Positions 26,932 through 35,921 of a stretch of 61,982 bases of DNA are shown here, piece after piece. The stretch comes from Candidatus Zixiibacteriota bacterium (lineage in GTDB: Bacteria > RBG-13-66-14 > B26-G2 > WVWN01): positions 1 through 61,982 of the forward strand of contig JAUWLW010000012.1 of assembly GCA_030613505.1 (NCBI GenBank). The letters are read 5' to 3'. Numbering within the stretch: the first letter of the stretch is position 1; each line of letters starts with the position of its first letter. The notes under the pieces were generated by a model, which did not search any database, was not told the DNA's origin, and saw only the letters and a program-made list of their open reading frames with translations. Made by a program: the position numbers and the translations under genes.

Positions 26932-27837
26932 TTACGGCGCTTCACAGATGTAGATATTATTGGCCCTCGCAAATACGAAATGGGTACCGTCCGGCGCGTA
27001 CCGGGGGTTCCGGTCCTTGTCGGTCCACTTGTCGGGGGCGCGCGTGAGCCAGGTCTCGGCGCCCGCTCTGTGTTCGCAAGCGAACAGGCCGTCGCGGTGT
27101 GGGAAGATGAGGTACTTGTCGTCGGGCGAGGCGGTTAAGCCTTCCAAGAACGGCTTGTCGGTATTGATGACGATCCTGGGTATGCCGGTGCCCTCGGCCT
27201 TTTTCTCGCTGATATATTCGGTGTGGGGCTGCGGGTTAAAAGGTACCTGGCGCTCGACGTAGTATACGAAATTGGCGCCGGGCTTTTGCACCGCGTTGTA
27301 GAGAGCGAACCCCGTTATGTGGCCGTACGTTATTTTCAGCGTTTCGCCGGACTCCAGGTCCAGGCGGTAGATTAACTGGTCGCCGGCGCCGGTGTAGTAA
27401 ACGTATTTGCCGCTCTCGTCGCCGGCGAGGGACGAATCGGCGTCGACGTCCGCGTCGTACTTTTTTATCGCACCGCCCGTCGCCGGTACGGTCCACAATC
27501 TGTATTTACTGCTCCCCTCGTCCTTGCGGACGAACGCCACGACGTCGCCTTCCAACCACGCGGGTTTCCGGGGAGCCCGGGCCGCCGAGCCGAAATCCGG
27601 CGTTATGTTCTTTTTCCGACGTGTTACAAGGTCGTAGACGGCGACGTGGTACGCCTCCACTAATACGATTTGGCCGCCGCCCGGCGCGTAGTACGGGTCC
27701 CAGGCGTTCGAGAGGAGCAATTGGACGGTATTCTCTTTTTCCGGTTGATCTTCGGGCGGCGCGGGTTCCGTTTCGTCGCTGCAAGCCAACACCGCCAGTA
27801 TTACGCCTACCGTGACCAACCAAGGCCATCGCTTCAT
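26932..27837 (-). CDS. TolB-like beta-propeller lipoprotein
   Basis: A 301-residue lipoprotein (lipobox VLAC, Cys about 20, then an acidic/Pro linker). The rest shows repeated propeller blades: WDPYYAPGGGQIVLVE, KPAWLEGDVVAFVRKD, ASPDDKYLIFPHRDG and NPRYAPDGTHFVFARA, each with the TolB/WD40-like pattern. It probably sits in the periplasm attached to a membrane; substrate or partner is unknown. It is 31 bases after uppP and 2 bases before ftsK. Confidence 0.75.
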   Translation of the reverse strand: MKRWPWLVTVGVILAVLACSDETEPAPPEDQPEKENTVQLLLSNAWDPYYAPGGGQIVLVEAYHVAVYDLVTRRKKNITPDFGSAARAPRKPAWLEGDVVAFVRKDEGSSKYRLWTVPATGGAIKKYDADVDADSSLAGDESGKYVYYTGAGDQLIYRLDLESGETLKITYGHITGFALYNAVQKPGANFVYYVERQVPFNPQPHTEYISEKKAEGTGIPRIVINTDKPFLEGLTASPDDKYLIFPHRDGLFACEHRAGAETWLTRAPDKWTDKDRNPRYAPDGTHFVFARANNIYICEAP

Positions 27838-27868
27838 TTGGATACCCCCTGCGTTGTGGGAGGTCCGT

Positions 27869-28639
27869 TTATATGAGGAGGGCGAGCAGGCCCAGCGCGG
27901 CGCAGTACGCGCCGAACCACCCGAACCCGCGGCCCCGTACCAACGCGAGCACTATATATATGGCCGCTAAGCCGGCGACGAACGCTATGACGAACGCCAG
28001 CGTCAGCCCCGCCCAATCACCTTGAAATCCTCTTGTTTTCGTGGCCTCCAAAGCCGCCGCTCCCAGAATGGCGGGTACCGAGAGGAGGAAGGAGAACGTG
28101 GCGGCCTCGGCGCCGGCGAGGCCGACGAGCAGGCCGGCGACGATGGTCATCCCGGAACGCGATACCCCCGGCGCAATTGCCAACGCCTGGGCCGCGCCAA
28201 CGGCTAGTGCCGCGGCGAAGCCCATTTCCGCCAACCTTCCGTCGCCGCGTCGCACCAGCGACGACGCAGCCAAGACGCCGCCGGTGAACAGCAGCGCTAC
28301 GGCCACGACCCGGGTGCTTTCGAAGAGGAGTTCGATCCGGCTTTCGAACGCCAGGCCGACGACGGCCGCGGGTAGCGACGCTACGACTACAAGCGCGACG
28401 AACCTCAACCAACCGCGCGTGCCGCCCGCCGCGGCCGTGAATATCGTCTTCAGGCGCCGGCGAAAGTAGATGAGGATAGCGAGGGCCGTCGCGGCGTGTA
28501 GCGCTACTTCGACGACGATCCCCGGCGCGTCGATCCCCAAATACTGTTGCGCCAGGACGAGATGGCCCGACGACGAAACCGGCAAGAACTCCGTCAAACC
28601 CTGTACCAGCCCCAGCGCCGCGTAACGTAACGATTCCAG
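27869..28639 (-). CDS. uppP: Undecaprenyl-diphosphatase UppP, apparent CTG start
   Basis: UppP recycles the undecaprenyl carrier used for peptidoglycan and other polymers. The family blocks are clear: GLVQGLTEFLPVSSSGHLVL at the N-terminus, PAAVVGLAFE, the GVSRSGMTI block and about seven membrane segments. The conserved beginning of the family (a short tail before LGxVQGLTEF) is only obtained from a CTG at 28639. No ATG, GTG or TTG lies between it and two in-frame TAA codons just upstream, and an AAAGGAG ribosome-binding site is 9 bases away. The alternative TTG at 28597 would remove the conserved LGLVQG segment. Length from CTG is 256 residues. A strong promoter is at 28669-28697. Confidence 0.88.
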   Translation of the reverse strand: MESLRYAALGLVQGLTEFLPVSSSGHLVLAQQYLGIDAPGIVVEVALHAATALAILIYFRRRLKTIFTAAAGGTRGWLRFVALVVVASLPAAVVGLAFESRIELLFESTRVVAVALLFTGGVLAASSLVRRGDGRLAEMGFAAALAVGAAQALAIAPGVSRSGMTIVAGLLVGLAGAEAATFSFLLSVPAILGAAALEATKTRGFQGDWAGLTLAFVIAFVAGLAAIYIVLALVRGRGFGWFGAYCAALGLLALLI

Positions 28640-28668
28640 CGTATTAGGCTCCTTTTATTATTTTAGAA

Positions 28669-28697
28669 ATACTATCAACTCCGCCCGTCGAAGTCAA
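28669..28697 (-). promoter_or_regulatory. Predicted strong promoter for the uppP-ftsK-lolA-rimO run
   Basis: On the minus strand TTGACT (28692-28697), a 17-bp spacer and TAGTAT (28669-28674). Transcription would begin near 28662, giving a leader of about 20 bases that carries the AAAGGAG site before the uppP CTG codon. It also supports a start upstream of 28597. Confidence 0.7.
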
Positions 28698-28762
28698 TAA
28701 TCAATAAAAGTATTACGTTTGGGGGGGCTTCTTTACGGGACGGTGGGCGCGGGGGGAAGGCC

Positions 28763-30616
28763 CTACTCGATATAACCCAAAGCGCGAAGGTCCGCGGCGC
28801 CGGCCGCGTCCAACGTTGACACCTTGGCTCTTCCTTGTCGGTCGACTTCCCGTTTCCAGGATTGAATCCGCACCCGCAGGCGCGCGGCGATTTCGTCTTC
28901 CGGGAGCGGCTTCAGCTCGCCCGGGTCGCGCCGTAGGTTGAAATATTTCCCCGGTTGGCTCATGTCTTCGTGCTTCACGATGAGTTTGTAGGGCCATACG
29001 ATTATGGCGTCTTCCCGCGGCCCGCGTTTTCGCGGGCGGGTGAACTCGCTGCCGACGAAGATAGGCCGCGGCTCCTCGCCGCCGTCGGAAAGCGGAAGGG
29101 GGCGTCCTTGAAACGTCGCCGGGGCCTCGAGCCCCGCGAGCGCCAAGATGGTGGGCGCGAGGTCGACCTGGCTGACCGGCGTGTCGACCTTCGCGGGGGA
29201 TTCGCCGGGCGCCGCGATGAACAGCGGGACGCGGATTACAGGTTCGTAGACGGATTTGCCGTGGTCCCACGTGTCGTGCTCCCAAAATTCTTCGCCGTGG
29301 TCGCCGGTGAAGATTACGATCGTATTTTCGTCGCCGGCGAGCGTGGGGAGGACCATCGGCGCCAGCAAATCGTCCACGAACGTACATTCGCCCTCGTAAA
29401 GGCGGTGGTGGGCGAATCGCCGGCCTTTCATTTTGGGCCGGTATTGTTTTATAAACCTTCCGTCGCGGGGGAGGTAATACCCGGGGGGCGGCGAGTAGGG
29501 GGCGTGGGGGTCCATGTAATGGACCCAGAGGAAATAGGGGCGGCGGTGCGGCCGGGCGAGATAACGTCCCAATAACACCGTTAGCTCGCGGCTGGTTGCG
29601 GGGCACAGCTTACGCTCCATCAGCGTGCGGGCCGCCGGGCCGTACCAATTGGTGTAGTAAAAGCAGGTAGCCCGCAGGAGGGGAAGCCATTGCCAATAGA
29701 CGAAATTGTCGAAACCGTCCGTCAGCGGGCTGTGCCGGTCGACGAGGCGGTTGGCGACGAAGGCGGTGGTTTCGTATCCGGCGTCGCGGAATAGTTGGGC
29801 CAGCGTGGGGCTGACGACGTCCGCCCGCGGCCCCGAGCGCGCGACGTGCGTATCCACGTATTGGCCCGTAAAGACCGAACCCATGGAGGGGGTGGTCCAC
29901 GACGCGGCGGACCACGCGCGCCGATAGACGATCGCGTTGCTCTCCGTGTACTCGTGGAGGTGGGGCGTGAGGCTGTCGCGGAACGCGTCCGCGCGCCAGG
30001 CGTCGAGGACGACGAGGACGACGTTCGGACCGTGGGCGACGGGTCTCAACGCGGCCTCGGCCCAGCGCGCCGCGACGAGCGCCACGAAGGCGACGGCGCC
30101 GGCGACGCGCAATACCCGCCCCGCTGCCGCCCACCAGTTTCGCCCCACGACGTAGCGCCGCAACGCGAGCGTCCCTACTACGCCCAGAAGCGCGAAGACG
30201 GCCCAGTAGCCGAGGAACGGCCCGACGTCGCCGAGGGCCCACGTCGCGAAGCCGAGGTCTACCTTGCGGGGCACGAAAAGGCCGGCGACGAACCACCCCA
30301 GGCGCGACGCCGCGACCGCGGCCGCGGCGACCGCGCCCCGCCACGGCGGCGTTTTCCCGGCCCTTTCTTTTCGGGTAACTATGAGTTTTCGACCGGCGTT
30401 GACGACCTCGGCTATTACTATAACCGTCAGCACCAGGGAGCCGTAAAACACCGAGCGGCCGTACGCCGATTCCAACAGCCGGTCGGGTTGCCACGTGTAA
30501 AAGGGCGGCCAGAAACGATTGATAATCGCCTCCGACGCGCCCCAAAAGAACGCCGTCGCCGCGGCGAACGTAATAAAGGAGACTATTTTTAAGAGCGCTT
30601 TTTTTGCTTTGTCCAC
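28763..30616 (-). CDS. Five-TM sulfatase-like hydrolase/transferase, paralogue 1
   Basis: A 617-residue protein with five membrane helices in the first 190 residues and an extracytoplasmic sulfatase-fold domain (about 200-600). The metal site starts VVLDAWRAD, the nucleophile position is Thr 241 in SWTTPSM rather than the Cys/Ser of formylglycine sulfatases, and TGDHGEEFWEH carries later metal ligands. The architecture resembles LtaS/EptA-type phosphoglycerol or phosphoethanolamine transferases, so modification of an envelope polymer or lipid is more likely than sulfate release. The start is GTG 30616 with a poor ribosome-binding site. FFWGASEAIIN in helix 1 is shared with the next two genes. 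Confidence 0.82.
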   Translation of the reverse strand: MDKAKKALLKIVSFITFAAATAFFWGASEAIINRFWPPFYTWQPDRLLESAYGRSVFYGSLVLTVIVIAEVVNAGRKLIVTRKERAGKTPPWRGAVAAAAVAASRLGWFVAGLFVPRKVDLGFATWALGDVGPFLGYWAVFALLGVVGTLALRRYVVGRNWWAAAGRVLRVAGAVAFVALVAARWAEAALRPVAHGPNVVLVVLDAWRADAFRDSLTPHLHEYTESNAIVYRRAWSAASWTTPSMGSVFTGQYVDTHVARSGPRADVVSPTLAQLFRDAGYETTAFVANRLVDRHSPLTDGFDNFVYWQWLPLLRATCFYYTNWYGPAARTLMERKLCPATSRELTVLLGRYLARPHRRPYFLWVHYMDPHAPYSPPPGYYLPRDGRFIKQYRPKMKGRRFAHHRLYEGECTFVDDLLAPMVLPTLAGDENTIVIFTGDHGEEFWEHDTWDHGKSVYEPVIRVPLFIAAPGESPAKVDTPVSQVDLAPTILALAGLEAPATFQGRPLPLSDGGEEPRPIFVGSEFTRPRKRGPREDAIIVWPYKLIVKHEDMSQPGKYFNLRRDPGELKPLPEDEIAARLRVRIQSWKREVDRQGRAKVSTLDAAGAADLRALGYIE

Positions 30617-30779
30617 GCTATTCGAGAAGCTCGAGCCGCGGCGTTAATCTCGTCTTCCATATGGGCCGACGCGCGTGCCCCGAGACGTCTTGCGATAGCG
30701 ACGGGCGCAAACGCTTCGTTCGTCACGGCCCGCCACGCCGGCCTGCCCCGGCGCGTTCCTCGCGGCAAGGTGGTTTGCT

Positions 30780-32636
30780 CTATTGAACGTAACCCAAGGC
30801 GCGGAGGTCCGCGGCGTCCGCGAAATCCGCGGCTCGAGCGGGCTGCGAGTCTTTGGGCTTAACGGCCTTCTTCCACTTTTTCAATTTCGCCCGGAGCGCT
30901 CGGGCCGCGTCGTCTTCCGGGAGGCGGTTGCGCTCGCCCGGGTCTTGCTCCAGGTTGTAGTACTCGCCGGGCGCGTCCATCTTCCAGTGCTCGAGGCTCA
31001 ACTTCCAAGGCCACAGTACGACGGCGTCTCGCCGCGGCGGCCGGTAGTCTTTCCGGTCGGTGTAATCGCTGCCGATGAAGATTAGTTTGTCTTGGCCCTC
31101 CCGCGGCGTCCCCACGAGAGGCCGCCCGGGCATATCAGCGGGTACGTCGACGCCGGCGAGGTAGAGGAAAGTCGGCGTCAGGTCGATGAGGCCGGTGGGC
31201 ACGTCGCTCACGGCCGGCTCCCGCCCCGGGACCGCGACTATGAGGGGCACGCGCGTGACCGTTTCGTAGACCGATTTGCCGTGGCCGTACGTGTAGTGCT
31301 CCCAGAACTCCTCGCCGTGGTCGCTGGTTATAATTACGACGGTGTTGTCGGGGTCCGGTATGGCCTTGAAAACTCGCGGCAGGAGGTCGTCCAGGAAGGC
31401 GCATTCGCCCTCGTAGAGGCGGTGGTAGGCGTCGCCCCGCTCGCGCAGGTAGGGCTTATGGTCTTTTATGAATTTTTCGTCGGCGGGGTCGTAGTAACCG
31501 GGCGGGGGGTTATACGGCGCGTGGGGGTCCATATAGTGTACCCACAAAAAGAACGGCCTGCGGCGCGGCCCGGCGAGGTACGACCGCGTAAGCCGCGTGA
31601 TAGTGCGGCTCGTCTCGGGCCGGTACCGTTTGCGGGGGAGGTACTTTTGGCGGACCGGCGCGCAGCACCAGTTGGTGCTGTAAAAATGTATCGCGCGGAG
31701 GCGCGGCCGCCAGTCCCAGTATATGAAGTAATCGAAGCCGGTGGTAATAGGCGTATAGTGCTCCAGGACGGTGTTGCCCACGACGGCGCCGGTGTCGTAA
31801 CCGACGTCGCGCAGGTACGCCGCCGCGGTGCGGTGGAGGTCGTGCGTGGGCCGGGGCCACAGCCGCGTCGCGTCCGGATAGTGGCCCGTAAAGCACGCCG
31901 CCATCGACGGGTACGTCCACGGCGCGCACGCCCACGTGCGTTCGTAAACGACGGCGTTTTTTTCCGCGTAGGCCGACAGCTTGGGCATAAGGTCCGGCCG
32001 AAAGCAATCGGCTCGCCACGCGTCGAGCACGATGAACAGGATATTGGGGCCTCGGGGAACGGGCCGGAGGGCGGGGACGACGAAGTGCGCCGCGACGAGA
32101 AGGGCGAACCCCGCGACGCCGACGACGCGCAAGACCTTCCCGGCCCGCCGCCACCGCTTTCCCGCGGCGCGCCGGGCTAGTAGGACGGCGAGGCCTACGC
32201 CCAGAACGACGAACGCGAGCCAATATTCTAAAAACGGCGCCGGCTCGCGGAGGTTCACGACCAAATCGCCGATCTTAACTTTGCCTTTGCGGAAGAGGCC
32301 GATGACGAACCAGCCGACGTTGGAAGTTACCAACGCCGCCGTTACCGCGGCGGTACCCCACCGGCGCGCCGTCTCCAGCACCCGTTTGCCGGTTAGGAGT
32401 TTCACGACGCCGGATATTATTAACGCCGCGACGGCCGCGGCCGCGGCGAGCATGCCTACGACGAAGAAGTAGAACACCGCCCGCCGGTACGCCGATTCGT
32501 AGACGAGGTCGCCCCACCACGTCCCGGCGGGGTGCCAGAAATAGTTGAAGACGGCTTCCGTCGCGCCCCAGAAGAACGCCAAGGCTACGACGAACGTCGC
32601 CCATGCCAAAACACTCTTTAACGTTTTGATAACCAT
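30780..32636 (-). CDS. Five-TM sulfatase-like hydrolase/transferase, paralogue 2
   Basis: A 618-residue tandem paralogue of the gene at 28763. It has the same layout: five N-terminal helices with FFWGATEAVFNYFW, then the catalytic domain with VVLDAWRADCF, WTYPSM (Thr at the nucleophile position) and SDHGEEFWEH plus YGHGKSVYE. The conserved LWVHYMDPHAPYNPPPGYY block (positions about 378-396) binds the active-site side in this group. It is separated from paralogue 1 by 163 bases that hold no clear promoter or gene, and from paralogue 3 by 44 bases. Confidence 0.83.
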   Translation of the reverse strand: MVIKTLKSVLAWATFVVALAFFWGATEAVFNYFWHPAGTWWGDLVYESAYRRAVFYFFVVGMLAAAAAVAALIISGVVKLLTGKRVLETARRWGTAAVTAALVTSNVGWFVIGLFRKGKVKIGDLVVNLREPAPFLEYWLAFVVLGVGLAVLLARRAAGKRWRRAGKVLRVVGVAGFALLVAAHFVVPALRPVPRGPNILFIVLDAWRADCFRPDLMPKLSAYAEKNAVVYERTWACAPWTYPSMAACFTGHYPDATRLWPRPTHDLHRTAAAYLRDVGYDTGAVVGNTVLEHYTPITTGFDYFIYWDWRPRLRAIHFYSTNWCCAPVRQKYLPRKRYRPETSRTITRLTRSYLAGPRRRPFFLWVHYMDPHAPYNPPPGYYDPADEKFIKDHKPYLRERGDAYHRLYEGECAFLDDLLPRVFKAIPDPDNTVVIITSDHGEEFWEHYTYGHGKSVYETVTRVPLIVAVPGREPAVSDVPTGLIDLTPTFLYLAGVDVPADMPGRPLVGTPREGQDKLIFIGSDYTDRKDYRPPRRDAVVLWPWKLSLEHWKMDAPGEYYNLEQDPGERNRLPEDDAARALRAKLKKWKKAVKPKDSQPARAADFADAADLRALGYVQ

Positions 32637-32680
32637 GCGGTAACTCTATTTTCCATGCCGGCCTGTTGAAATCGTAGCTA

Positions 32681-34516
32681 TTAAATATACCCTAGGGCCC
32701 GGAGGTCCGGCGCCGCCTCGTCCCCATAATCCGGACAAGTGTATGCTTGTTTATTCTCCGCCCTCCACGCTCGAAGCGCCCTTCGGAGCCGTTTGGCGTT
32801 GTCGTCTCGCGGCAGTCGGTGCTTCTCGCCGGGGTCGGCGGCGAGGTTGTAGTATTCGCCCCGTCGCCCGGGTTTTTCGTGAAACAAGATAAGTTTATAA
32901 GGCCAAATGATTACGGCGTCCCGGCGTTCGGGTTTTTTCGCGCGGAGCCTGAAAGAAAAGCTCCCGATGAATACGGGCCGACTCTCGTCGTGGATAACGC
33001 CGCCCGCCGGCGTGAGGAAAGGCCGGCCCTGCATCGTTGGCGGCGGCTCGCGCCCCGCGAGTGTCAGGAATGTCGGCGCGACGTCCACCAGGCTTACGGG
33101 GGTGCGGACTACCTCCGCCTCCGCGCCCGGCAAAGACATAATTAGAGGTACGCGTACCAGCGTATCGTATACCGACTTGCCGTGGCCGTACGTATACTTC
33201 CGGTGTTCCCAGAATTCCTCGCCGTGGTCCGCCGTGATCGCGACGACGGTGCGCGGTCGCGAGGCCAGCTCGGGTACGACTTCCCCCAATAAGTCGTCCA
33301 TAAAAACACATTCGCCGTCGTAAAGCCGTTTGTAAGCGTCGCGCAGGCCGGGGTCCCACGGACGGTAGTCCTGGATGTACTTCTCGTCGGCGGGGTCGTA
33401 GTAGCCGGGGGGAGGTTTGTAGGGGCCGTGGGGGTCCATGTAATGTACCCACAGGAAATAGGGGCGCTTGTGGGGGCGGTTGGCGTACGAGGCCATTTTC
33501 CGGGTAAGAATTTGGCTGTCCCGGTAGCTCGGCTTGCCGTGGAAAAGGTCGCGCACCGCCGGGCCGTACCAGTGCGTCTCGTAGAAATGTATGCCGCTGA
33601 GAACCGGGTTCCAACCCGGGAAGTAGAAATTCTCGAAGCCGTCGTTTATAGTGTTGTGGCGGTTGAGGATGCGGTTTGCTGAGAAGGCCGTGGTCTCGTA
33701 ACCGGCCGCGTATAGGAGCTGCGCCAGCGTGGGGTTACGGTTATCCGAGTCGGGGTGCCGGCGGAGCTTGTGCGTGTCGTGGTATTGCCCGGTGAACGTC
33801 GTCGTCATCGCCGGCAGCGTCCACGTCCCGTTGGTCCACGCGCGCTCGAAGAAGAGGGCTTTTTCCCGGCTGAACGAGTATAAATTGGGCATCAAATCCG
33901 GCCGCAGCGTATCGGCCCGCCAGGCGTCGAGGACGATAAGAATTATATTGGGCCCGGTGGCTCGCGGCCGCAACGTTTGAGACGCGTGGTAGGTAACGAC
34001 GACCGCGAGGAAAAGCGCCGCGCCGGCCGCTTGGAGGTATCGCGCCGTTTTCCTCGCCCAGCGTCTCTTCCCCAACGCGAACGCGAGGCCGAAGGCCACT
34101 GCCGCCCCCGCGAGCGCGAAGAACCCCCAGTACTCGAAAAAAGGCGCCCGCTCCTGTATGTCCAGTTTGAAGAGGCCGACGTTCAGTTCGTAGGAGTTGG
34201 CCAGGCCGAGCGTTAACCAGCCGGCGTTGACCGCGACGACGGCCGCGACCGCGGTCGCGCCGCTCCACCGCCCGGGGCCCCCCGGCCACCGCCTCTCTAT
34301 GAGCGCCTTCAATCCAACTGCCAGGAGGGTTATAACGGCCACCGCCGCGGCGTAGAAGACCACGCGGTTGTACGTCGAGGGGAGCCACAGGTCCGTCCGC
34401 CACACGCCCTTGGGCGGCCAACGGTAATTGATAAAAGCTTCCGCCGCGCCCCAGAAGAACGCGACGGCGGCGACGAACGCCGCCCATGCCAGGATTCTCC
34501 GCAAGACTCTAGCCAT
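32681..34516 (-). CDS. Five-TM sulfatase-like hydrolase/transferase, paralogue 3
   Basis: A 611-residue tandem paralogue with FFWGAAEAFINYRWPP in helix 1, VVLDAWRADTL, WTLPAM (Thr at the nucleophile position), ADHGEEFWEH and YGHGKSVYD. It starts 7 bases downstream of the alkaline-phosphatase-superfamily gene, so those two are almost surely one transcript. The three copies are clearly diverged from each other, so the triplication is old and each copy may act on a different acceptor. The exact reaction cannot be read from sequence. Confidence 0.83.
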   Translation of the reverse strand: MARVLRRILAWAAFVAAVAFFWGAAEAFINYRWPPKGVWRTDLWLPSTYNRVVFYAAAVAVITLLAVGLKALIERRWPGGPGRWSGATAVAAVVAVNAGWLTLGLANSYELNVGLFKLDIQERAPFFEYWGFFALAGAAVAFGLAFALGKRRWARKTARYLQAAGAALFLAVVVTYHASQTLRPRATGPNIILIVLDAWRADTLRPDLMPNLYSFSREKALFFERAWTNGTWTLPAMTTTFTGQYHDTHKLRRHPDSDNRNPTLAQLLYAAGYETTAFSANRILNRHNTINDGFENFYFPGWNPVLSGIHFYETHWYGPAVRDLFHGKPSYRDSQILTRKMASYANRPHKRPYFLWVHYMDPHGPYKPPPGYYDPADEKYIQDYRPWDPGLRDAYKRLYDGECVFMDDLLGEVVPELASRPRTVVAITADHGEEFWEHRKYTYGHGKSVYDTLVRVPLIMSLPGAEAEVVRTPVSLVDVAPTFLTLAGREPPPTMQGRPFLTPAGGVIHDESRPVFIGSFSFRLRAKKPERRDAVIIWPYKLILFHEKPGRRGEYYNLAADPGEKHRLPRDDNAKRLRRALRAWRAENKQAYTCPDYGDEAAPDLRALGYI

Positions 34517-34523
34517 CGCGGCG

Positions 34524-35903
34524 TTAACCGATGATTTTTCCTATTGTGTTTTTGGGGGGCTCGAGGCCGAAGGCCTTTATTACCGTCGGCGCCACGTCGT
34601 AGATTTTAAGGTCGTCGCGGCGGCCGGAGGCCACGCCCGGGCCGGCGTAAGCGCAGATGCCGTGCTGGGCGTGGTTGGCGTCGTCGGGGCCGGTGTCGTT
34701 CTCGTGGACGTGGACCGCGGCGTTGCCGACGGAGCCGATGGACCGCCAGTCGAGGTCGCCGAAGTAGACGATCAGGTCCGGCGCGACGTTGCCGACGGCG
34801 CGGTAGAGCTCCTCCGGCCTGAACGCCCGCGTACCGATGTTGACGCCCTGTTCGTCCGTTATGGCCTCGAGCTTTTCCTTGAGCTCGGTGCGTACTTTCT
34901 CGTAATCGCCGGCCGGGATGGTGCCCTGCGGCTCGCGGCCCGCGACGTTGAGGAAGCACCGGCCGTAGTAGCCGCCGTCGCCCCAGGCCGTCGTCTTTTC
35001 CCAGTCGACGAGGTCGTATTTAAACTTCGTCCGCTCGAGCGGCGGCTCCTTGAGCGCCAGGTAACCCTCTTTAATCAACCAATCGTTGAAGCAGATGCCG
35101 CCGACCATACTCTTGATGCCGTGGTCCGAGACTATCATGACGTGGGCGTCGTCCGGCAGCACCGCTATGAACTCGCCGACCTTGCCGTCCAAGTAGACGT
35201 AGTATTCTTTTAATTTATCCTTGTAGCGCGGGTCCTCCTCGTAGTTGGGATGCGTCGGGTCGAAGTACTTCCACATGCCGTGGTGCAGCCGGTCCGGCCC
35301 CATCTCGACGAACATAAGGAAGTCCCACGGCTTGTTGGTGGCCAGCCACCGGACGACGTCGAAGCGGTTGGCGGTCATCTTCCACACCTGCTCGAGGAGG
35401 TACTCCTTGTCGTCGGTGCGGAAGTCGCCGACGTCGATGATGTATTCGCCGAACTCTTTTATTATTTCGCTCTTGAGCGAGGCGGGGTAGGTGAACTCGC
35501 TGTCGGCGTCGGGCGTGAGGAAGCAGGAGATGAGGTGGCCGTTGACCGGCTTGGGCGGGTAGCTGGGCGGCACGCCGACGACGATGACCTGCTTGCCGGC
35601 GCGGCCCAGCACGTCCCAAGCCGCGTCGACGCGGACCGCCTGCGAGTTGGCGAAGAAGAGGCCGTCGTAGGAGTGGTCGCGGCGGTTGCGGAAGCCGTAG
35701 AAGCCGAGCTGGCCCGGGTCCTGCGACGTCATCATGCACATCCACGCCGGGACCGTGATGGCCGGGATGGTGGACTCCAGCGGCCCCCAGGTGCCGCGTT
35801 CCACTATGGATTTAATGTTCGGCAGCTCGTCTAGCCACTTGTCGAATACGAGGACCGGGTCCGCGCAGTCCAGGCCGATGACGGCGAGTTTGGGAGTGGG
35901 CAT
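34524..35903 (-). CDS. Alkaline-phosphatase-superfamily (type I phosphodiesterase-like) enzyme, intact
   Basis: A 459-residue protein without a signal peptide, so likely cytoplasmic. All catalytic landmarks are present: metal Asp 12 in GLDCAD, nucleophile Thr 50 in PAITVPAW, GPDRLHH with the DxxxH metal pair, VSDHG, and a late His in NHAQHG. Relatives hydrolyse phosphodiesters or nucleotide pyrophosphates, but the substrate here is unknown. It lies between the type IIG gene (18 bases upstream) and the three sulfatase-like genes. Two dead copies of its first codons occur at 39763-39825 and 40622-40732, and the remote pseudoenzyme at 12080 is a relative. Confidence 0.9.
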   Translation of the reverse strand: MPTPKLAVIGLDCADPVLVFDKWLDELPNIKSIVERGTWGPLESTIPAITVPAWMCMMTSQDPGQLGFYGFRNRRDHSYDGLFFANSQAVRVDAAWDVLGRAGKQVIVVGVPPSYPPKPVNGHLISCFLTPDADSEFTYPASLKSEIIKEFGEYIIDVGDFRTDDKEYLLEQVWKMTANRFDVVRWLATNKPWDFLMFVEMGPDRLHHGMWKYFDPTHPNYEEDPRYKDKLKEYYVYLDGKVGEFIAVLPDDAHVMIVSDHGIKSMVGGICFNDWLIKEGYLALKEPPLERTKFKYDLVDWEKTTAWGDGGYYGRCFLNVAGREPQGTIPAGDYEKVRTELKEKLEAITDEQGVNIGTRAFRPEELYRAVGNVAPDLIVYFGDLDWRSIGSVGNAAVHVHENDTGPDDANHAQHGICAYAGPGVASGRRDDLKIYDVAPTVIKAFGLEPPKNTIGKIIG

Positions 35904-35921
35904 TGTAATCTCCTGAATTAA

